The notes below the pieces were generated by a model that saw only the letters and a program-made list of their open reading frames with translations, was not told where the DNA came from and searched no databases. DNA of 64,000 nt from Paenibacillus macerans (GTDB lineage Bacteria > Bacillota > Bacilli > Paenibacillales > Paenibacillaceae). The position numbers and the translations under genes were made by a program. Shown piece by piece: positions 8,896 to 16,336 of this stretch. Position 1 is the stretch's first letter; the number at the start of each line of letters is the position of its first letter. The DNA is taken from positions 79,388 to 143,387 of the forward strand of contig NZ_JAMBOE010000015.1 of NCBI RefSeq assembly GCF_023715465.1, in the 5' to 3' direction.

Positions 8896-9432
8896 TTATT
8901 CCTTGACCAGCTTCACGTGATGCGTGTTAGCGTACAGCTCCAGCCGAGAGGCCATCGCCTCGGTGTCAAAACGGTTGCGCGTACGGTAGAACACCCACTT
9001 CATATCCCGGATTTTCGGCTCAATTACAATTTTGTTCCGGCTCACGATGATTTGGCTGATATTTCCGGCATCCAGCGATTTGTCACGGTTAAATTTCGAG
9101 GTGTAGAGCCAGCTTTTGTTGATGCGTAAATACGGCTTGCGGAGAAATATAGCGAGCGCTAGCACAGCGTAAAGGATGATCGTAATCCAATACAACATCG
9201 AATTTACCTCGGCCGAATTCCCGATAATGCCAACGCTGGCATAGAGCAAAGCCAACAAAAACAGCACGATCGGCAAAATAATGTTGCGCCCTTTGAAGAC
9301 ATCACCTTCCCCGTTAGGTCCCAGCGTGCTTCTCGTGTTTCTTCCGCCCTGTCCGCTCCCCAGATTCGGGCCCTTTCCCTTTTTTTGCATGCGGAGCTGA
9401 TTCCGCTCCACTTTCCGGTCAAACGAAGCCAT
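8896..9432 (-). CDS. Conserved two-helix membrane protein of unknown function
   Basis: I do not recognise a named family for this 178-residue protein. It has a very basic, Gln/Gly-rich N-terminal tail (1-48), then two close transmembrane segments (about 50-72, ILPIVLFLLALLYASVGII, and 79-97, MLYWITIILYAVLALAIFL). A soluble C-terminal half follows (98-178) with alternating beta-strand character (LYTSKFNRDKSLDAGNIS, IVSRNKIVIEPK, WVFYRTRNRFDTE), reminiscent of small PH-like or YcxB-like domains behind paired helices. GGGGAGGAAC supports the start. It is 14 bases downstream of the DUF896 gene and probably shares its transcript. Confidence 0.6.
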   Translation of the reverse strand: MASFDRKVERNQLRMQKKGKGPNLGSGQGGRNTRSTLGPNGEGDVFKGRNIILPIVLFLLALLYASVGIIGNSAEVNSMLYWITIILYAVLALAIFLRKPYLRINKSWLYTSKFNRDKSLDAGNISQIIVSRNKIVIEPKIRDMKWVFYRTRNRFDTEAMASRLELYANTHHVKLVKE

Positions 9433-9445
9433 GCATGTTCCTCCC

Positions 9446-9619
9446 CTATTTATCTACAATCTCGATCGAATCGAGTTGCCGGCGAAAATTTCTGCGGACA
9501 TTCTCCAGGTACGTTTCGCGAAGCTGGGCTCTCTCCAACATCTCGTCCTGCGTTAAACCTTCCGTTTTATGCTTGCGGGCCAGTTCGTTAATCCGCTCTA
9601 CCAAAGCATCGATGTCCAT
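9446..9619 (-). CDS. ynzC: DUF896 (YnzC-like) small protein
   Basis: The 57-residue cytosolic protein has the DUF896 pattern: MDIDALVERINELARKHKTEGLT, then a helix with LRETYLENVRRNFR. Such proteins fold as a short helical hairpin. In B. subtilis ynzC lies just beyond lexA-yneA, as here, and the family has been tied to the SOS-regulated yneA region. The ATG at 9619 has AGGAGG with a 5-base gap; an in-frame extension to 9688 lacks a site and looks spurious. The function is unknown. Confidence 0.85.
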   Translation of the reverse strand: MDIDALVERINELARKHKTEGLTQDEMLERAQLRETYLENVRRNFRRQLDSIEIVDK

Positions 9620-9724
9620 ATCTTCCTCCTGGATTAATTTACTATGCGCATCTGATGATTCCGGTTTCCCCGCGTTTTGGCGGAACAAACATCATACAGG
9701 GCATTAATTCTTACTTTGACATGA

Positions 9725-9780
9725 GAAAAAGAGCTTGTCAAGGCAGCGGAAATCACTCCCGGACGCCAATGACAAGCCCT
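9725..9780 (-). terminator. Terminator after the yneA-like gene
   Basis: The stem arms are AGAGCTTGTCA (9730-9740) and TGACAAGCCCT (9770-9780), with a 29-nt loop. On the minus strand the stem runs into CTCTTTTTCTC. It separates yneA from the DUF896 gene. Confidence 0.65.
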
Positions 9781-9849
9781 TTAATTTTATTGTGGTTGAA
9801 TACGCGCTTATATAGTAAAAAAAATCGAATTTCATATGCCTACATATGG

Positions 9850-10215
9850 TCATTTCAAAGGAATGAACAGCATATCCCCTGCCTCAATCACGCTTGTGGT
9901 CAACCCGTTGACGCGCATCAATTTCTTGATATACACCCGAGTGTCCGATCCTTGCGGCTTATGTTCAGCCGCGATTTCCCACAGTGTGTCCCCGGGCAGG
10001 ATGACGATTTGTTCAAGGTCCTGTTCCGGCCGGCCCAAATCCGCGGAGGCGGCAAATGCCGTTACCACGCCTGTGCAGGTGAGGCTTAACACCAGGAGAA
10101 AAACGGCAAACTTGGCGAAACTGTTGCGGAACAACGAAATATGTAGTCTTCTTTGTGCCGGACGTGAGAAAGAAGGTTGATCGTAGATGCTTTTATAGGA
10201 AGTGTATCTTGGCAT
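9850..10215 (-). CDS. yneA: YneA-like SOS cell-division suppressor with LysM domain
   Basis: The 121-residue protein has a basic cytoplasmic N-terminus (1-33), one transmembrane segment (about 34-56, FAVFLLVLSLTCTGVVTAFA) and an extracytoplasmic LysM domain (about 66-119: QIVILPGDTLWEIAAEH ... VNGLTTSVIEAGDMLFIPLK). Architecture and position divergent from lexA match YneA, which delays septum formation after DNA damage. GGAGTGAT precedes the ATG. Its promoter (TTGTAT, 17 bases, TATAGT) has a LexA-like box filling the spacer, so it should be SOS-induced. Function is inferred from context and architecture, since LysM membrane proteins are diverse. Confidence 0.82.
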   Translation of the reverse strand: MPRYTSYKSIYDQPSFSRPAQRRLHISLFRNSFAKFAVFLLVLSLTCTGVVTAFAASADLGRPEQDLEQIVILPGDTLWEIAAEHKPQGSDTRVYIKKLMRVNGLTTSVIEAGDMLFIPLK

Positions 10216-10254
10216 AATCCATCACTCCAAACGTGTGTTCTTGTTTATGCCAAT

Positions 10255-10283
10255 ACTATAACACGAACGTTTGTTTGATACAA
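10255..10283 (-). promoter_or_regulatory. yneA promoter with LexA box in the spacer
   Basis: On the minus strand, -35 TTGTAT (10278-10283) and -10 TATAGT (10255-10260) are separated by exactly 17 bases (10261-10277). The near-consensus SOS box CGAACGTTTGTTTG occupies 10264-10277 within that spacer. Confidence 0.75.
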
Positions 10284-10292
10284 TACTTTTTT

Positions 10293-10306
10293 CGAACAAT
10301 TGTTCC
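10293..10306. promoter_or_regulatory. LexA (SOS) box, perfect dyad
   Basis: CGAACAATTGTTCC contains GAAC-N4-GTTC with full symmetry (GAACAATTGTTC). It lies between the two divergent promoters, 10 bases upstream of the yneA -35. Confidence 0.85.
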
Positions 10307-10332
10307 CGTTTTTTTCTTTAAAGATCTTTTTA

Positions 10333-10366
10333 GAACTAATTTAGAACTAATTTAGAACTAATGTTT
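10333..10366 (+). repeat. Three 11-bp direct repeats ending in a degenerate SOS box
   Basis: GAACTAATTTA occurs at 10333 and 10344, and GAACTAATGTT at 10355. The third copy reads GAACTAATGTTT, a LexA half site with a near-match partner. The 11-base period places the three GAAC half sites on one face of the helix, just upstream of the lexA -35. Confidence 0.7.
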
Positions 10367-10393
10367 GTGCGAACGGAAGTTCTATGTTATAAT
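10365..10393 (+). promoter_or_regulatory. lexA promoter with LexA box in the spacer
   Basis: The -35 is TTGTGC (10365-10370) and the -10 is TATAAT (10388-10393), with a 17-base spacer (10371-10387). The perfect box GAACGGAAGTTC (10371-10382) starts right after the -35. This is the arrangement expected for autorepression. Confidence 0.85.
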
Positions 10394-10427
10394 TTTCCCA
10401 AACGTTACTAAATGGGGTTGATCCGAT

Positions 10428-11054
10428 ATGTCAAAGGTATCCAGCCGGCAACAGGCTATTTTGGAATTTATCCGCAACGAAGTTCGCGCCAAGGGATACC
10501 CGCCTTCCGTTCGGGAGATTGGGGAAGCCGTTGGACTTGCCTCCAGCTCTACGGTTCACGGCCATTTGGACCGGTTGGAGAAGAAAGGGCTGATCCGCCG
10601 CGATCCGACCAAGCCGCGTGCCATCGAGCTGTTGAATCAAGAAGAATCCGAGAGCTTTAATAACTTCTCACATACCGTTGCTCGCGTTCCCGTCGTCGGC
10701 AAAGTTACGGCAGGTGTTCCGATTACCGCTACGGAGAATATCGAAGATTACTTTCCCTTGCCGGAGCATTATGCAAAAGAAGGCGATATCTTTATGCTCT
10801 CCGTGATTGGAGACAGCATGATTGAAGCCGGGATACATAATGGAGATTACGTGATTGTCCGCCAACAGCAGACAGCTGACAATGGGGATATCGTGGTGGC
10901 GATGACCGAAGACGACGAAGCGACGGTCAAAACGTTCTACAAAGAGAAGGACCATGTTCGCCTGCAGCCGGAAAATCCGACCATGGAGCCGCTGCGTCTG
11001 AAGCAGGTAACCATCCTCGGCAAGGTGGTTGGCTTGTTCCGGGACCTGCACTGA
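10428..11054 (+). CDS. lexA: SOS transcriptional repressor LexA
   Basis: The 208-residue repressor has an N-terminal winged helix (1-65, PPSVREIGEAVGLASSSTVHGHL) and a C-terminal S24 self-cleaving protease domain. The cleavage bond is A95-G96 in VTAGVP, the nucleophile is S130 in GDSMIEAGI and the general base is K168 in ATVKTF. RecA filaments stimulate autocleavage, releasing SOS genes. The ATG follows a GGGG-type site. Its own promoter carries a perfect LexA box, and the divergent yneA promoter carries another. A strong terminator follows at once, so lexA is monocistronic. Confidence 0.98.
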   Translation: MSKVSSRQQAILEFIRNEVRAKGYPPSVREIGEAVGLASSSTVHGHLDRLEKKGLIRRDPTKPRAIELLNQEESESFNNFSHTVARVPVVGKVTAGVPITATENIEDYFPLPEHYAKEGDIFMLSVIGDSMIEAGIHNGDYVIVRQQQTADNGDIVVAMTEDDEATVKTFYKEKDHVRLQPENPTMEPLRLKQVTILGKVVGLFRDLH

Positions 11055-11072
11055 TTCAATTTTCCGGCAACG

Positions 11073-11113
11073 AAAAAAGGACGAAGCAGAATTTGTCTGC
11101 AGCGTCCTTTTTT
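11073..11113 (+). terminator. Terminator after lexA (bidirectional in form)
   Basis: The 11-bp arms AAAAAAGGACG (11073-11083) and CGTCCTTTTTT (11103-11113) enclose an inner GCAGA/TCTGC stem. A-run and T-run on either side let it serve lexA and the convergent small gene ending at 11143. Confidence 0.85.
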
Positions 11114-11142
11114 GCGTTGGGAAAAGAGCTCCTAACCGCCGG

Positions 11143-11304
11143 CTAGTCCCAATCCAAATCCGGGAAAGAAGGCATCGTTCCGTAACCGGATCTTCCCCTT
11201 CTGCCGCGCATCCCCCATCCAAACCCGAATCCCGACCGCTCGGAAACCCACCACTGTTTCAAACGATACCGGCGCCGCTGATATCTTTTGAGTGCGGTAA
11301 CCAT
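11143..11304 (-). CDS. Small basic, Gly/Arg/Trp-rich protein (53 residues)
   Basis: This short gene is supported mainly by its start. AAGGAGG lies 9 bases before the ATG at 11304 (a second ATG out of frame is only 4 bases away and gives 14 codons). The reading frame is MVTALKRYQRRRYRLKQWW, then a stretch rich in Gly, Arg and aromatic residues (SGFGFGWGMRGRRGRSGYG) and an acidic end (FPDLDWD). It is highly basic, lacks a signal or membrane segment, and looks like a small RNA- or DNA-binding peptide, though that is only inferred from composition. It converges on lexA and shares its terminator. I do not recognise the family. Confidence 0.55.
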   Translation of the reverse strand: MVTALKRYQRRRYRLKQWWVSERSGFGFGWGMRGRRGRSGYGTMPSFPDLDWD

Positions 11305-11485
11305 TTCATTCAACCTCCTTATATCTATAAGGTATCCAATCGCTGAATAAAAAACGGCAAACTTGTGGTTTCCAAAATCTACTAAGTCAGAGTGAACATT
11401 TAACCAATCCGCTTATTTTCATCTAAACCCGCGCACCCTTTCAGCGCGACGATACTTGGACAGAAAGTGAAACTCCAGTGAAAAC

Positions 11486-11683
11486 ATAAGGACAAAAAAG
11501 GTCGCTATTTCGGCGATATCACTCACATTGAGTGCAATAAAGGAAATTTGTGTCGCTATTTTTCTAACCGCAAGGAAAAGCCCGCGTTTTTGACCATGCA
11601 CAGGAAAATAAGAACAAAAAATACCGCTAATGGGAATGAACCTGCCTGGCTCCGGATAATAAGCACATAAAGTTCCGCTATTT
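11486..11683 (+). repeat. Tetrad repeat array 1 (ATAAG...CGCTATTT boxes)
   Basis: Four 25-bp units start at 11486, 11537, 11608 and 11659 (steps 51, 71, 51), all in the same orientation. Each begins ATAAG or ATAAA and ends CCGCTATTT, TCGCTATTT or CCGCTAATG, with an A-rich middle. The array fills most of the gene-free stretch between the small gene starting at 11304 and the glnA terminator. No open frame with a ribosome binding site is seen in it. Right of the array, 11690-11770 holds several GTCGTTCCA / GCATCGTTCCA motifs. Confidence 0.75.
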
Positions 11684-11821
11684 TAAAGGTAGACGATGCG
11701 TCGTTCCAGCCAATGGTTGGCCTTTCCACCTGAACGATTGGTCGTTCCACCCGACGACGGTGCATCGTTCCAACAGCAGGCTGCCCAGCGCCGATTTCAA
11801 GGCTGAGCCCATGATTACCCC

Positions 11822-11862
11822 AAAAAAACAAAATCCCCTGAAGCCTACGGCCCCAGGGGATT
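11822..11862 (-). terminator. Terminator after glnA
   Basis: A 9-bp stem, AATCCCCTG (11832-11840) with CAGGGGATT (11854-11862), is followed on the minus strand by TTGTTTTTTT. It begins 7 bases past the glnA stop. Confidence 0.85.
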
Positions 11863-11868
11863 CCTCAA

Positions 11869-13197
11869 TTAATACAGCGTCATGTATTGATCGCGTTCCC
11901 ACGGATGTACTTGCGTCCGGAAAATATCCCATTCGATTTCCTTAAGCTCGTAGAAATGGGTCAAAGCATGGTCGCCCAGCGCCTCGGAAATGATTTCGCT
12001 GCGGAGCAGCTCGCTCAGCGCTTCCTTCAGATCGGCCGGCAGGCTTGGAATGCCTTCCTCTACGCGTTCTTCCTCGGACATCACATAGATATTGCGATCG
12101 ACCGGTTCCACCAGCGGAAGCTCCTTCTTGATACCGTCCAGGCCGGCTTTGAGCATCACGGCGAGCGCCAGGTAAGGATTGGCCGCCGGGTCTGGGTTGC
12201 GCACTTCAACCCGGGTGCTGAGACCGCGGGAAGCCGGAATCCGGATCATCGGGCTGCGGTTGCTGGAAGACCAGGCCACATAACACGGCGCTTCATAACC
12301 CGGTACAAGGCGTTTGTAAGAGTTGACCGTCGGGTTCGTGATCGCGGCGAACGCGCGGGCATGCTTCAGAATGCCGGCCATGTAATAGCGGGCTTCTTGG
12401 CTCAGGCCAAGCGGATCGCTTTCTTCATAAAACGCGTTCGTATTCCCTCTAAACAGCGATTGGTGGCAGTGCATCCCCGAGCCGTTCACGCCAAACAGCG
12501 GTTTCGGCATAAACGTGGCATGCAGACCGTGCTGGCGGGCGATCGTTTTGACGACCAGTTTGAATGTCTGAATTTGGTCGGCCGCTTTGACCGCATCCGC
12601 ATATTTGAAGTCGATTTCGTGTTGGCCGGGAGCCACTTCGTGGTGAGATGCTTCGATCTCAAAGCCCATCTCTTCCAGCGTCAGCACGATTTCGCGGCGG
12701 CAGTTCTCGCCAAGATCCGTCGGAGCCAGGTCAAAGTAGCCGCCTTGGTCGTTGAGTTCCGTGGTCGGGTTGCCTTTATCATCGGTTTTGAACAGGAAGA
12801 ATTCCGGTTCCGGACCTACGTTCATCGAAGTATAGCCCATTTCCTCCGCTTCCTTCAGCACGCGCTTCAAAATGGCCCGCGGGTCTCCGGCAAACGGCGT
12901 ACCGTCCGGCATATACACGTCGCAAATCAGGCGGGCAACACGATCTTCAGTCACCCAAGGGAAAACCACCCAGGTATCCAGATCCGGATAGAGGTACATG
13001 TCAGATTCTTCGATACGAACGTAACCTTCGATGGAAGAGCCGTCAAACATCATCTTGTTGTCGAGTGCTTTCTCCAATTGGCTAACCGGAATTTCCACGT
13101 TTTTGATCGTACCGAGCAAATCGGTAAACTGCAGGCGGATAAAACGTACATTCTCCTCTTTGGCAATGCGCAAAATATCTTCTTTGGTGTAACTCAT
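11869..13197 (-). CDS. glnA: Glutamine synthetase, type I
   Basis: The 442-residue enzyme makes glutamine from glutamate, ammonia and ATP, and is the main ammonium-assimilating enzyme. The landmarks are FDGSSIEGY (beta-grasp latch), MPKPLFGVNGSGMHCHQSL (ATP site), NPTVNSYKRLVPGYEAP (glutamate flap) and NRSPMIRIPA. The length fits the short Gram-positive form, which is feedback-inhibited rather than adenylylated. The ATG at 13197 has GGGGAGAG upstream; a longer frame to 13215 would remove that site. It is 23 bases downstream of glnR and has its own terminator. In Bacillus, feedback-inhibited GlnA signals nitrogen excess to GlnR, so the pair is a closed regulatory unit. Confidence 0.98.
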   Translation of the reverse strand: MSYTKEDILRIAKEENVRFIRLQFTDLLGTIKNVEIPVSQLEKALDNKMMFDGSSIEGYVRIEESDMYLYPDLDTWVVFPWVTEDRVARLICDVYMPDGTPFAGDPRAILKRVLKEAEEMGYTSMNVGPEPEFFLFKTDDKGNPTTELNDQGGYFDLAPTDLGENCRREIVLTLEEMGFEIEASHHEVAPGQHEIDFKYADAVKAADQIQTFKLVVKTIARQHGLHATFMPKPLFGVNGSGMHCHQSLFRGNTNAFYEESDPLGLSQEARYYMAGILKHARAFAAITNPTVNSYKRLVPGYEAPCYVAWSSSNRSPMIRIPASRGLSTRVEVRNPDPAANPYLALAVMLKAGLDGIKKELPLVEPVDRNIYVMSEEERVEEGIPSLPADLKEALSELLRSEIISEALGDHALTHFYELKEIEWDIFRTQVHPWERDQYMTLY

Positions 13198-13220
13198 AGA
13201 AATCTCTCCCCACATTTAGA

Positions 13221-13631
13221 TTATTTTTTGAAAAAGCGGGACAGCTCGCCTTGGATCAGGGAAACCTGATTCGGCTTGCTCCCGGAGACCAACTGCTGCT
13301 TCAGCATGCGGTAAAGCTGGGAATCCGTCATCTCTTTCCGCTTCTCTTCCGTGTCCTTCGTGATCACCGTCGCCTCTTGGGATTCACGTGTCATCGGATT
13401 CATCACCTGCTTGATGCCGGCGATATTAACGCCTTTATCAATGAGACCTTTAATCTCCAACAATCGCTCGACATCATTAAAAGAGAACATACGCTGGTTC
13501 CCGGAAGTGCGCGCAGGCACAATCAATTCGTGCTGTTCATAGTATCTGATTTGTCTTGCCGTCAAATCCGTAAGCTTCATTACGATACCGATAGGAAATA
13601 AGGCCATATTTCTGCGAATTTCGTCACTCAT
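13221..13631 (-). CDS. glnR: Nitrogen regulator GlnR (MerR family)
   Basis: The 136-residue MerR-type repressor has a winged helix in the N-terminal half (KLTDLTARQIRYYEQHELIVPARTSGNQRMFSFNDVERLLEI), which binds TGTNA-N7-TNACA. A C-terminal tail (NQVSLIQGELSRFFKK) ends in the short helix that autoinhibits GlnR until glutamine-bound GlnA relieves it. The ATG at 13631 is chosen because the protein then starts MSDEIRRNMALFPIG, as in relatives. It is co-transcribed with glnA. Two perfect operator copies lie at its promoter. Confidence 0.96.
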   Translation of the reverse strand: MSDEIRRNMALFPIGIVMKLTDLTARQIRYYEQHELIVPARTSGNQRMFSFNDVERLLEIKGLIDKGVNIAGIKQVMNPMTRESQEATVITKDTEEKRKEMTDSQLYRMLKQQLVSGSKPNQVSLIQGELSRFFKK

Positions 13632-13668
13632 CGCTCTCAACCTTCCAGTTATATAATCTCTTGACCTT

Positions 13669-13720
13669 ATCATATGTGAGTTATCCTAACATGTCAATAG
13701 ATATGTTAGGATAACTCACA
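13669..13720 (-). promoter_or_regulatory. glnRA promoter with two inverted GlnR operators
   Basis: On the minus strand, -35 TTGACA (13692-13697) and -10 TATGAT (13669-13674) are 17 bases apart. That spacer (13675-13691) is itself a full GlnR box (TGTTA-GGATAAC-TCACA in the inverted sense). A second identical 17-bp copy in opposite orientation is at 13704-13720, 6 bases upstream of the -35 and covering the ynbB stop codon. Together they form a perfect 17-bp inverted repeat with a 12-base centre. Confidence 0.9.
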
Positions 13721-14969
13721 ACAAGTTGCGGTCTTTCATCGTCTGGAGGGCGGTAAGCAAGCCGAATTTCACGTGCGAATAAGTCAAGCCGCCCTGCATG
13801 TAAGCAATATAAGGGGAACGTATCGGCGCGTCGGCGGACAATTCCAGACTCCCGCCCTGAATGAAGGTGCCGGCGGCCATAATCACGGGATGCTCATAGC
13901 CCGGCATATCCCAGGGCTCCGGCACGACATGTCCGTCCACCGCAGCGGCCTTTTGAACGCCCTGCACAAAAGCGATCAGCTGCTCCGCACTGCTGAAGGA
14001 AATCGCCTGGATCAAATCGGTCCGCTGCTCGCTCCACCCCGGGCGGCTCTCAAAGCCGGCCCGCTCGAAAACCGCCGCCGCCAGGACGCTGCCTTTGACC
14101 GCTTGTCCGACGATCGTCGGGGCCAGGAACAGCCCCTGGTAAATGCCGCGGGTCGTCCCCAGCATCGCCCCGACTTCGCCGCCGATCCCCGGCGCTGTCA
14201 AGCGGTAGGAAGCCAGCCTCACGAGAGCTTCGCGTCCGCAGATGTATCCCCCGGTTTCCGCCAGACCGCCGCCCGGATTTTTGATCAAAGAGCCGGCGAT
14301 CAGATCGGCGCCAACCTCGGTTGGTTCCCGTTCTTCAGTAAATTCGCCATAGCAGTTGTCGACGAACACGATAACATCCGGCTTGATCGCTTTAACCTCA
14401 CGCACCATCGCCCCGATTTGTTCAACGGTAAAGGAAGCGCGCCAATCGTATCCCCGCGACCGCTGGATGCCGATCACCTTTGTCCTATCGGTAATTTTCT
14501 CTCTCACCGCCTCCCAATCGATTGAGCCGTCGGCATTTAGCTCTGCCTCGCTATAGGTAATCCCGAAATCCTGCAGCGAGCCGCTGCCGTCTCCCGGCTT
14601 GCCTATGACTTTATGTAGTGTATCATAAGGACGGCCGGTGATGTAGAGCAGTTCGTCCCCGGGTCGTAAGACACCGAACAAAGCCGTCGCGATCGTATGC
14701 GTCCCGGAAGCGAAATGAGGGCGGACGAGCGCCGCTTCCGCGCCGAATACGCCGGCATACACAAGATCCAGGACCTCGCGCCCGCGGTCATTGTAGGCGT
14801 ATCCGGTCGAGCCGGAAAAATGATAATCGCTCACCTGGTGCTTTTGAAATGCTTCGATCACTTTCCATTGATTATAATCGGCGATTTGGTCGATCTCCCG
14901 AAATCTCCCCTCCGCCTGCTGCTCGGCCGCTTTCAGCCAATTTACTATCTCTTCGGAAAATACCGCCAT
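13716..14969 (-). CDS. ynbB: YnbB-like PLP-dependent protein (methionine gamma-lyase family)
   Basis: The 417-residue PLP enzyme of fold type I belongs to the group annotated as aluminium-resistance or methionine gamma-lyase family proteins. Visible elements are the aromatic and glycine-rich cofactor pocket (YAGVFGAEAALVRPHFASGTHTI), the aspartate VFVDNCYGEF, and the Schiff-base lysine in LIAGSLIKNPGGGLAETGGYI. The reaction is not established. It sits between hflX and glnR exactly as ynbB does in B. subtilis. GGGAGAG lies upstream of the ATG. The stop codon lies inside the outer GlnR operator, so read-through from this gene into glnRA would cross the bound repressor. Confidence 0.88.
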   Translation of the reverse strand: MAVFSEEIVNWLKAAEQQAEGRFREIDQIADYNQWKVIEAFQKHQVSDYHFSGSTGYAYNDRGREVLDLVYAGVFGAEAALVRPHFASGTHTIATALFGVLRPGDELLYITGRPYDTLHKVIGKPGDGSGSLQDFGITYSEAELNADGSIDWEAVREKITDRTKVIGIQRSRGYDWRASFTVEQIGAMVREVKAIKPDVIVFVDNCYGEFTEEREPTEVGADLIAGSLIKNPGGGLAETGGYICGREALVRLASYRLTAPGIGGEVGAMLGTTRGIYQGLFLAPTIVGQAVKGSVLAAAVFERAGFESRPGWSEQRTDLIQAISFSSAEQLIAFVQGVQKAAAVDGHVVPEPWDMPGYEHPVIMAAGTFIQGGSLELSADAPIRSPYIAYMQGGLTYSHVKFGLLTALQTMKDRNLL

Positions 14970-14987
14970 CTTGTTGTTCTCTCTCCC

Positions 14988-16310
14988 TTATCTCGATTCG
15001 TTCGTTTCTTCATGGACGTTAGGCTTTTGAACCGCAAAAGGAGCGAGCTGATACCCGTATTTCGCAAAATCCGCCTGGTTTACGTTCACATCGTAAATCA
15101 TGTCCGCCTCATCCATTTGCTGATTCACAACTTCGCCGATCCGGTACAAAACGGAGGTGAGATCGCCCCGCTCCGCCGGAATCCGAAACGATTTGGTTCC
15201 GCCGGACAAACTGCGCTGCACCGCTTCGCGGACTGCGGCGAGGTCCCGTTCATCGTAAGCGCTGATCTTTAAATACCCTTCGCCGGAGGGCAGCATTTGC
15301 AAGCCTTCAGGCAGGCAAAGATCGATTTTGTTGAAAAGAACGACCTGAGGTTTCCCCCCGGCCCCCAGCTCATTTAATATGCGCCCTACGACCGCCATTT
15401 GCTCCTGGCGCATTGGCGACGAGGCATCGACAACGTGAAGGATCAAGTCCGCCTCGTTCACTTCCTCCAGCGTTGCGCGGAAAGCAGCCACCAAATCATG
15501 CGGCAGGTTTTGAATGAATCCGACCGTATCGGTCAGCACCACATCCTTACCGCCCGGCAGCGGCAATAGGCGCGTCGTCGGATCGAGCGTGGCGAACAAC
15601 TGGTTCTCCACATATACGTCCGCGTTCGTAAGCTGCTTAAGCAGCGTGGACTTGCCGGCGTTCGTATAACCTACCAGCGCCACCTGTACGACCCCGGTCT
15701 CCTTGCGGCGGGCCCGATGCAGCCGGCGGTGCCGCGTCACCTCCTCCAGCTGGCGCTTCAACTCGCCGATGCGGCGCCGGATATGGCGGCGGTCCATCTC
15801 CAGCTTGCTTTCCCCCGGTCCCCGCGTACCGATGCCGCCGCCAAGCCGGGACAGGTTTTTGCCGTGGCCGGACAGCCGCGGCAGCAGATAGGTCAACTGG
15901 GCCAACTCTACCTGAATGATCCCTTCCCGCGTTTTCGCGCGCTGGGCAAAAATATCGAGGATCAGCTGCGTACGGTCGATAATTTTCGCGTTCAGCATCA
16001 CCTCCAGATTGCGCACCTGCGCTCCGGACAGTTCCTGGTCGAAGATCGCCGTATTCGCTCCCAGGCGGTCCATGAGCTCCCGCAGCTCCAGCACCTTGCC
16101 TTTGCCGATAAACCAGCGGGAATCCGGTTTTTCGCGGTTTTGCACCACCCTCTCGGCGACCTCTCCCCCCGCCGTTTCCGCCAGCCGGACCAATTCGTCC
16201 AGGGAATAGGACGGATCGATCCCGGTTAGCTTCGTCTCCGGGGTAATCAAGCTGACGAGAACGGCGATATCCTGTATTTTGTCGTCGGTCTCATGTATCG
16301 ATTTGGCCAT
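14988..16310 (-). CDS. hflX: Ribosome-splitting GTPase HflX
   Basis: The 440-residue GTPase has an N-terminal glycine-rich HflX domain (about 1-180, GIGTRGPGESKLE at its end), a coiled coil (RRHIRRRIGELKRQLEEV), and a G domain with Walker A GYTNAGKST, DTVGF (G3) and NKID (G4). HflX binds 70S or 50S ribosomes and splits stalled or hibernating ribosomes, for instance after heat. The ATG at 16310 follows AAGGAG; the in-frame extension to 16508 overlaps spoVK and has proline/arginine-rich out-of-family sequence. It is 26 bases after spoVK and 18 bases before ynbB, so the three form an operon. Confidence 0.95.
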   Translation of the reverse strand: MAKSIHETDDKIQDIAVLVSLITPETKLTGIDPSYSLDELVRLAETAGGEVAERVVQNREKPDSRWFIGKGKVLELRELMDRLGANTAIFDQELSGAQVRNLEVMLNAKIIDRTQLILDIFAQRAKTREGIIQVELAQLTYLLPRLSGHGKNLSRLGGGIGTRGPGESKLEMDRRHIRRRIGELKRQLEEVTRHRRLHRARRKETGVVQVALVGYTNAGKSTLLKQLTNADVYVENQLFATLDPTTRLLPLPGGKDVVLTDTVGFIQNLPHDLVAAFRATLEEVNEADLILHVVDASSPMRQEQMAVVGRILNELGAGGKPQVVLFNKIDLCLPEGLQMLPSGEGYLKISAYDERDLAAVREAVQRSLSGGTKSFRIPAERGDLTSVLYRIGEVVNQQMDEADMIYDVNVNQADFAKYGYQLAPFAVQKPNVHEETNESR

Positions 16311-16336
16311 AAACCACTGCTCCTTATATAAACCGG

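Noticed and set aside
11029..11346. 105-codon plus-strand frame after lexA
   Set aside because: It starts inside lexA, runs through the lexA terminator and lies opposite the better supported small gene.
11887..13269. 460-codon open frame on the plus strand
   Set aside because: It is antisense to glnA and part of glnR, both of which are certain.
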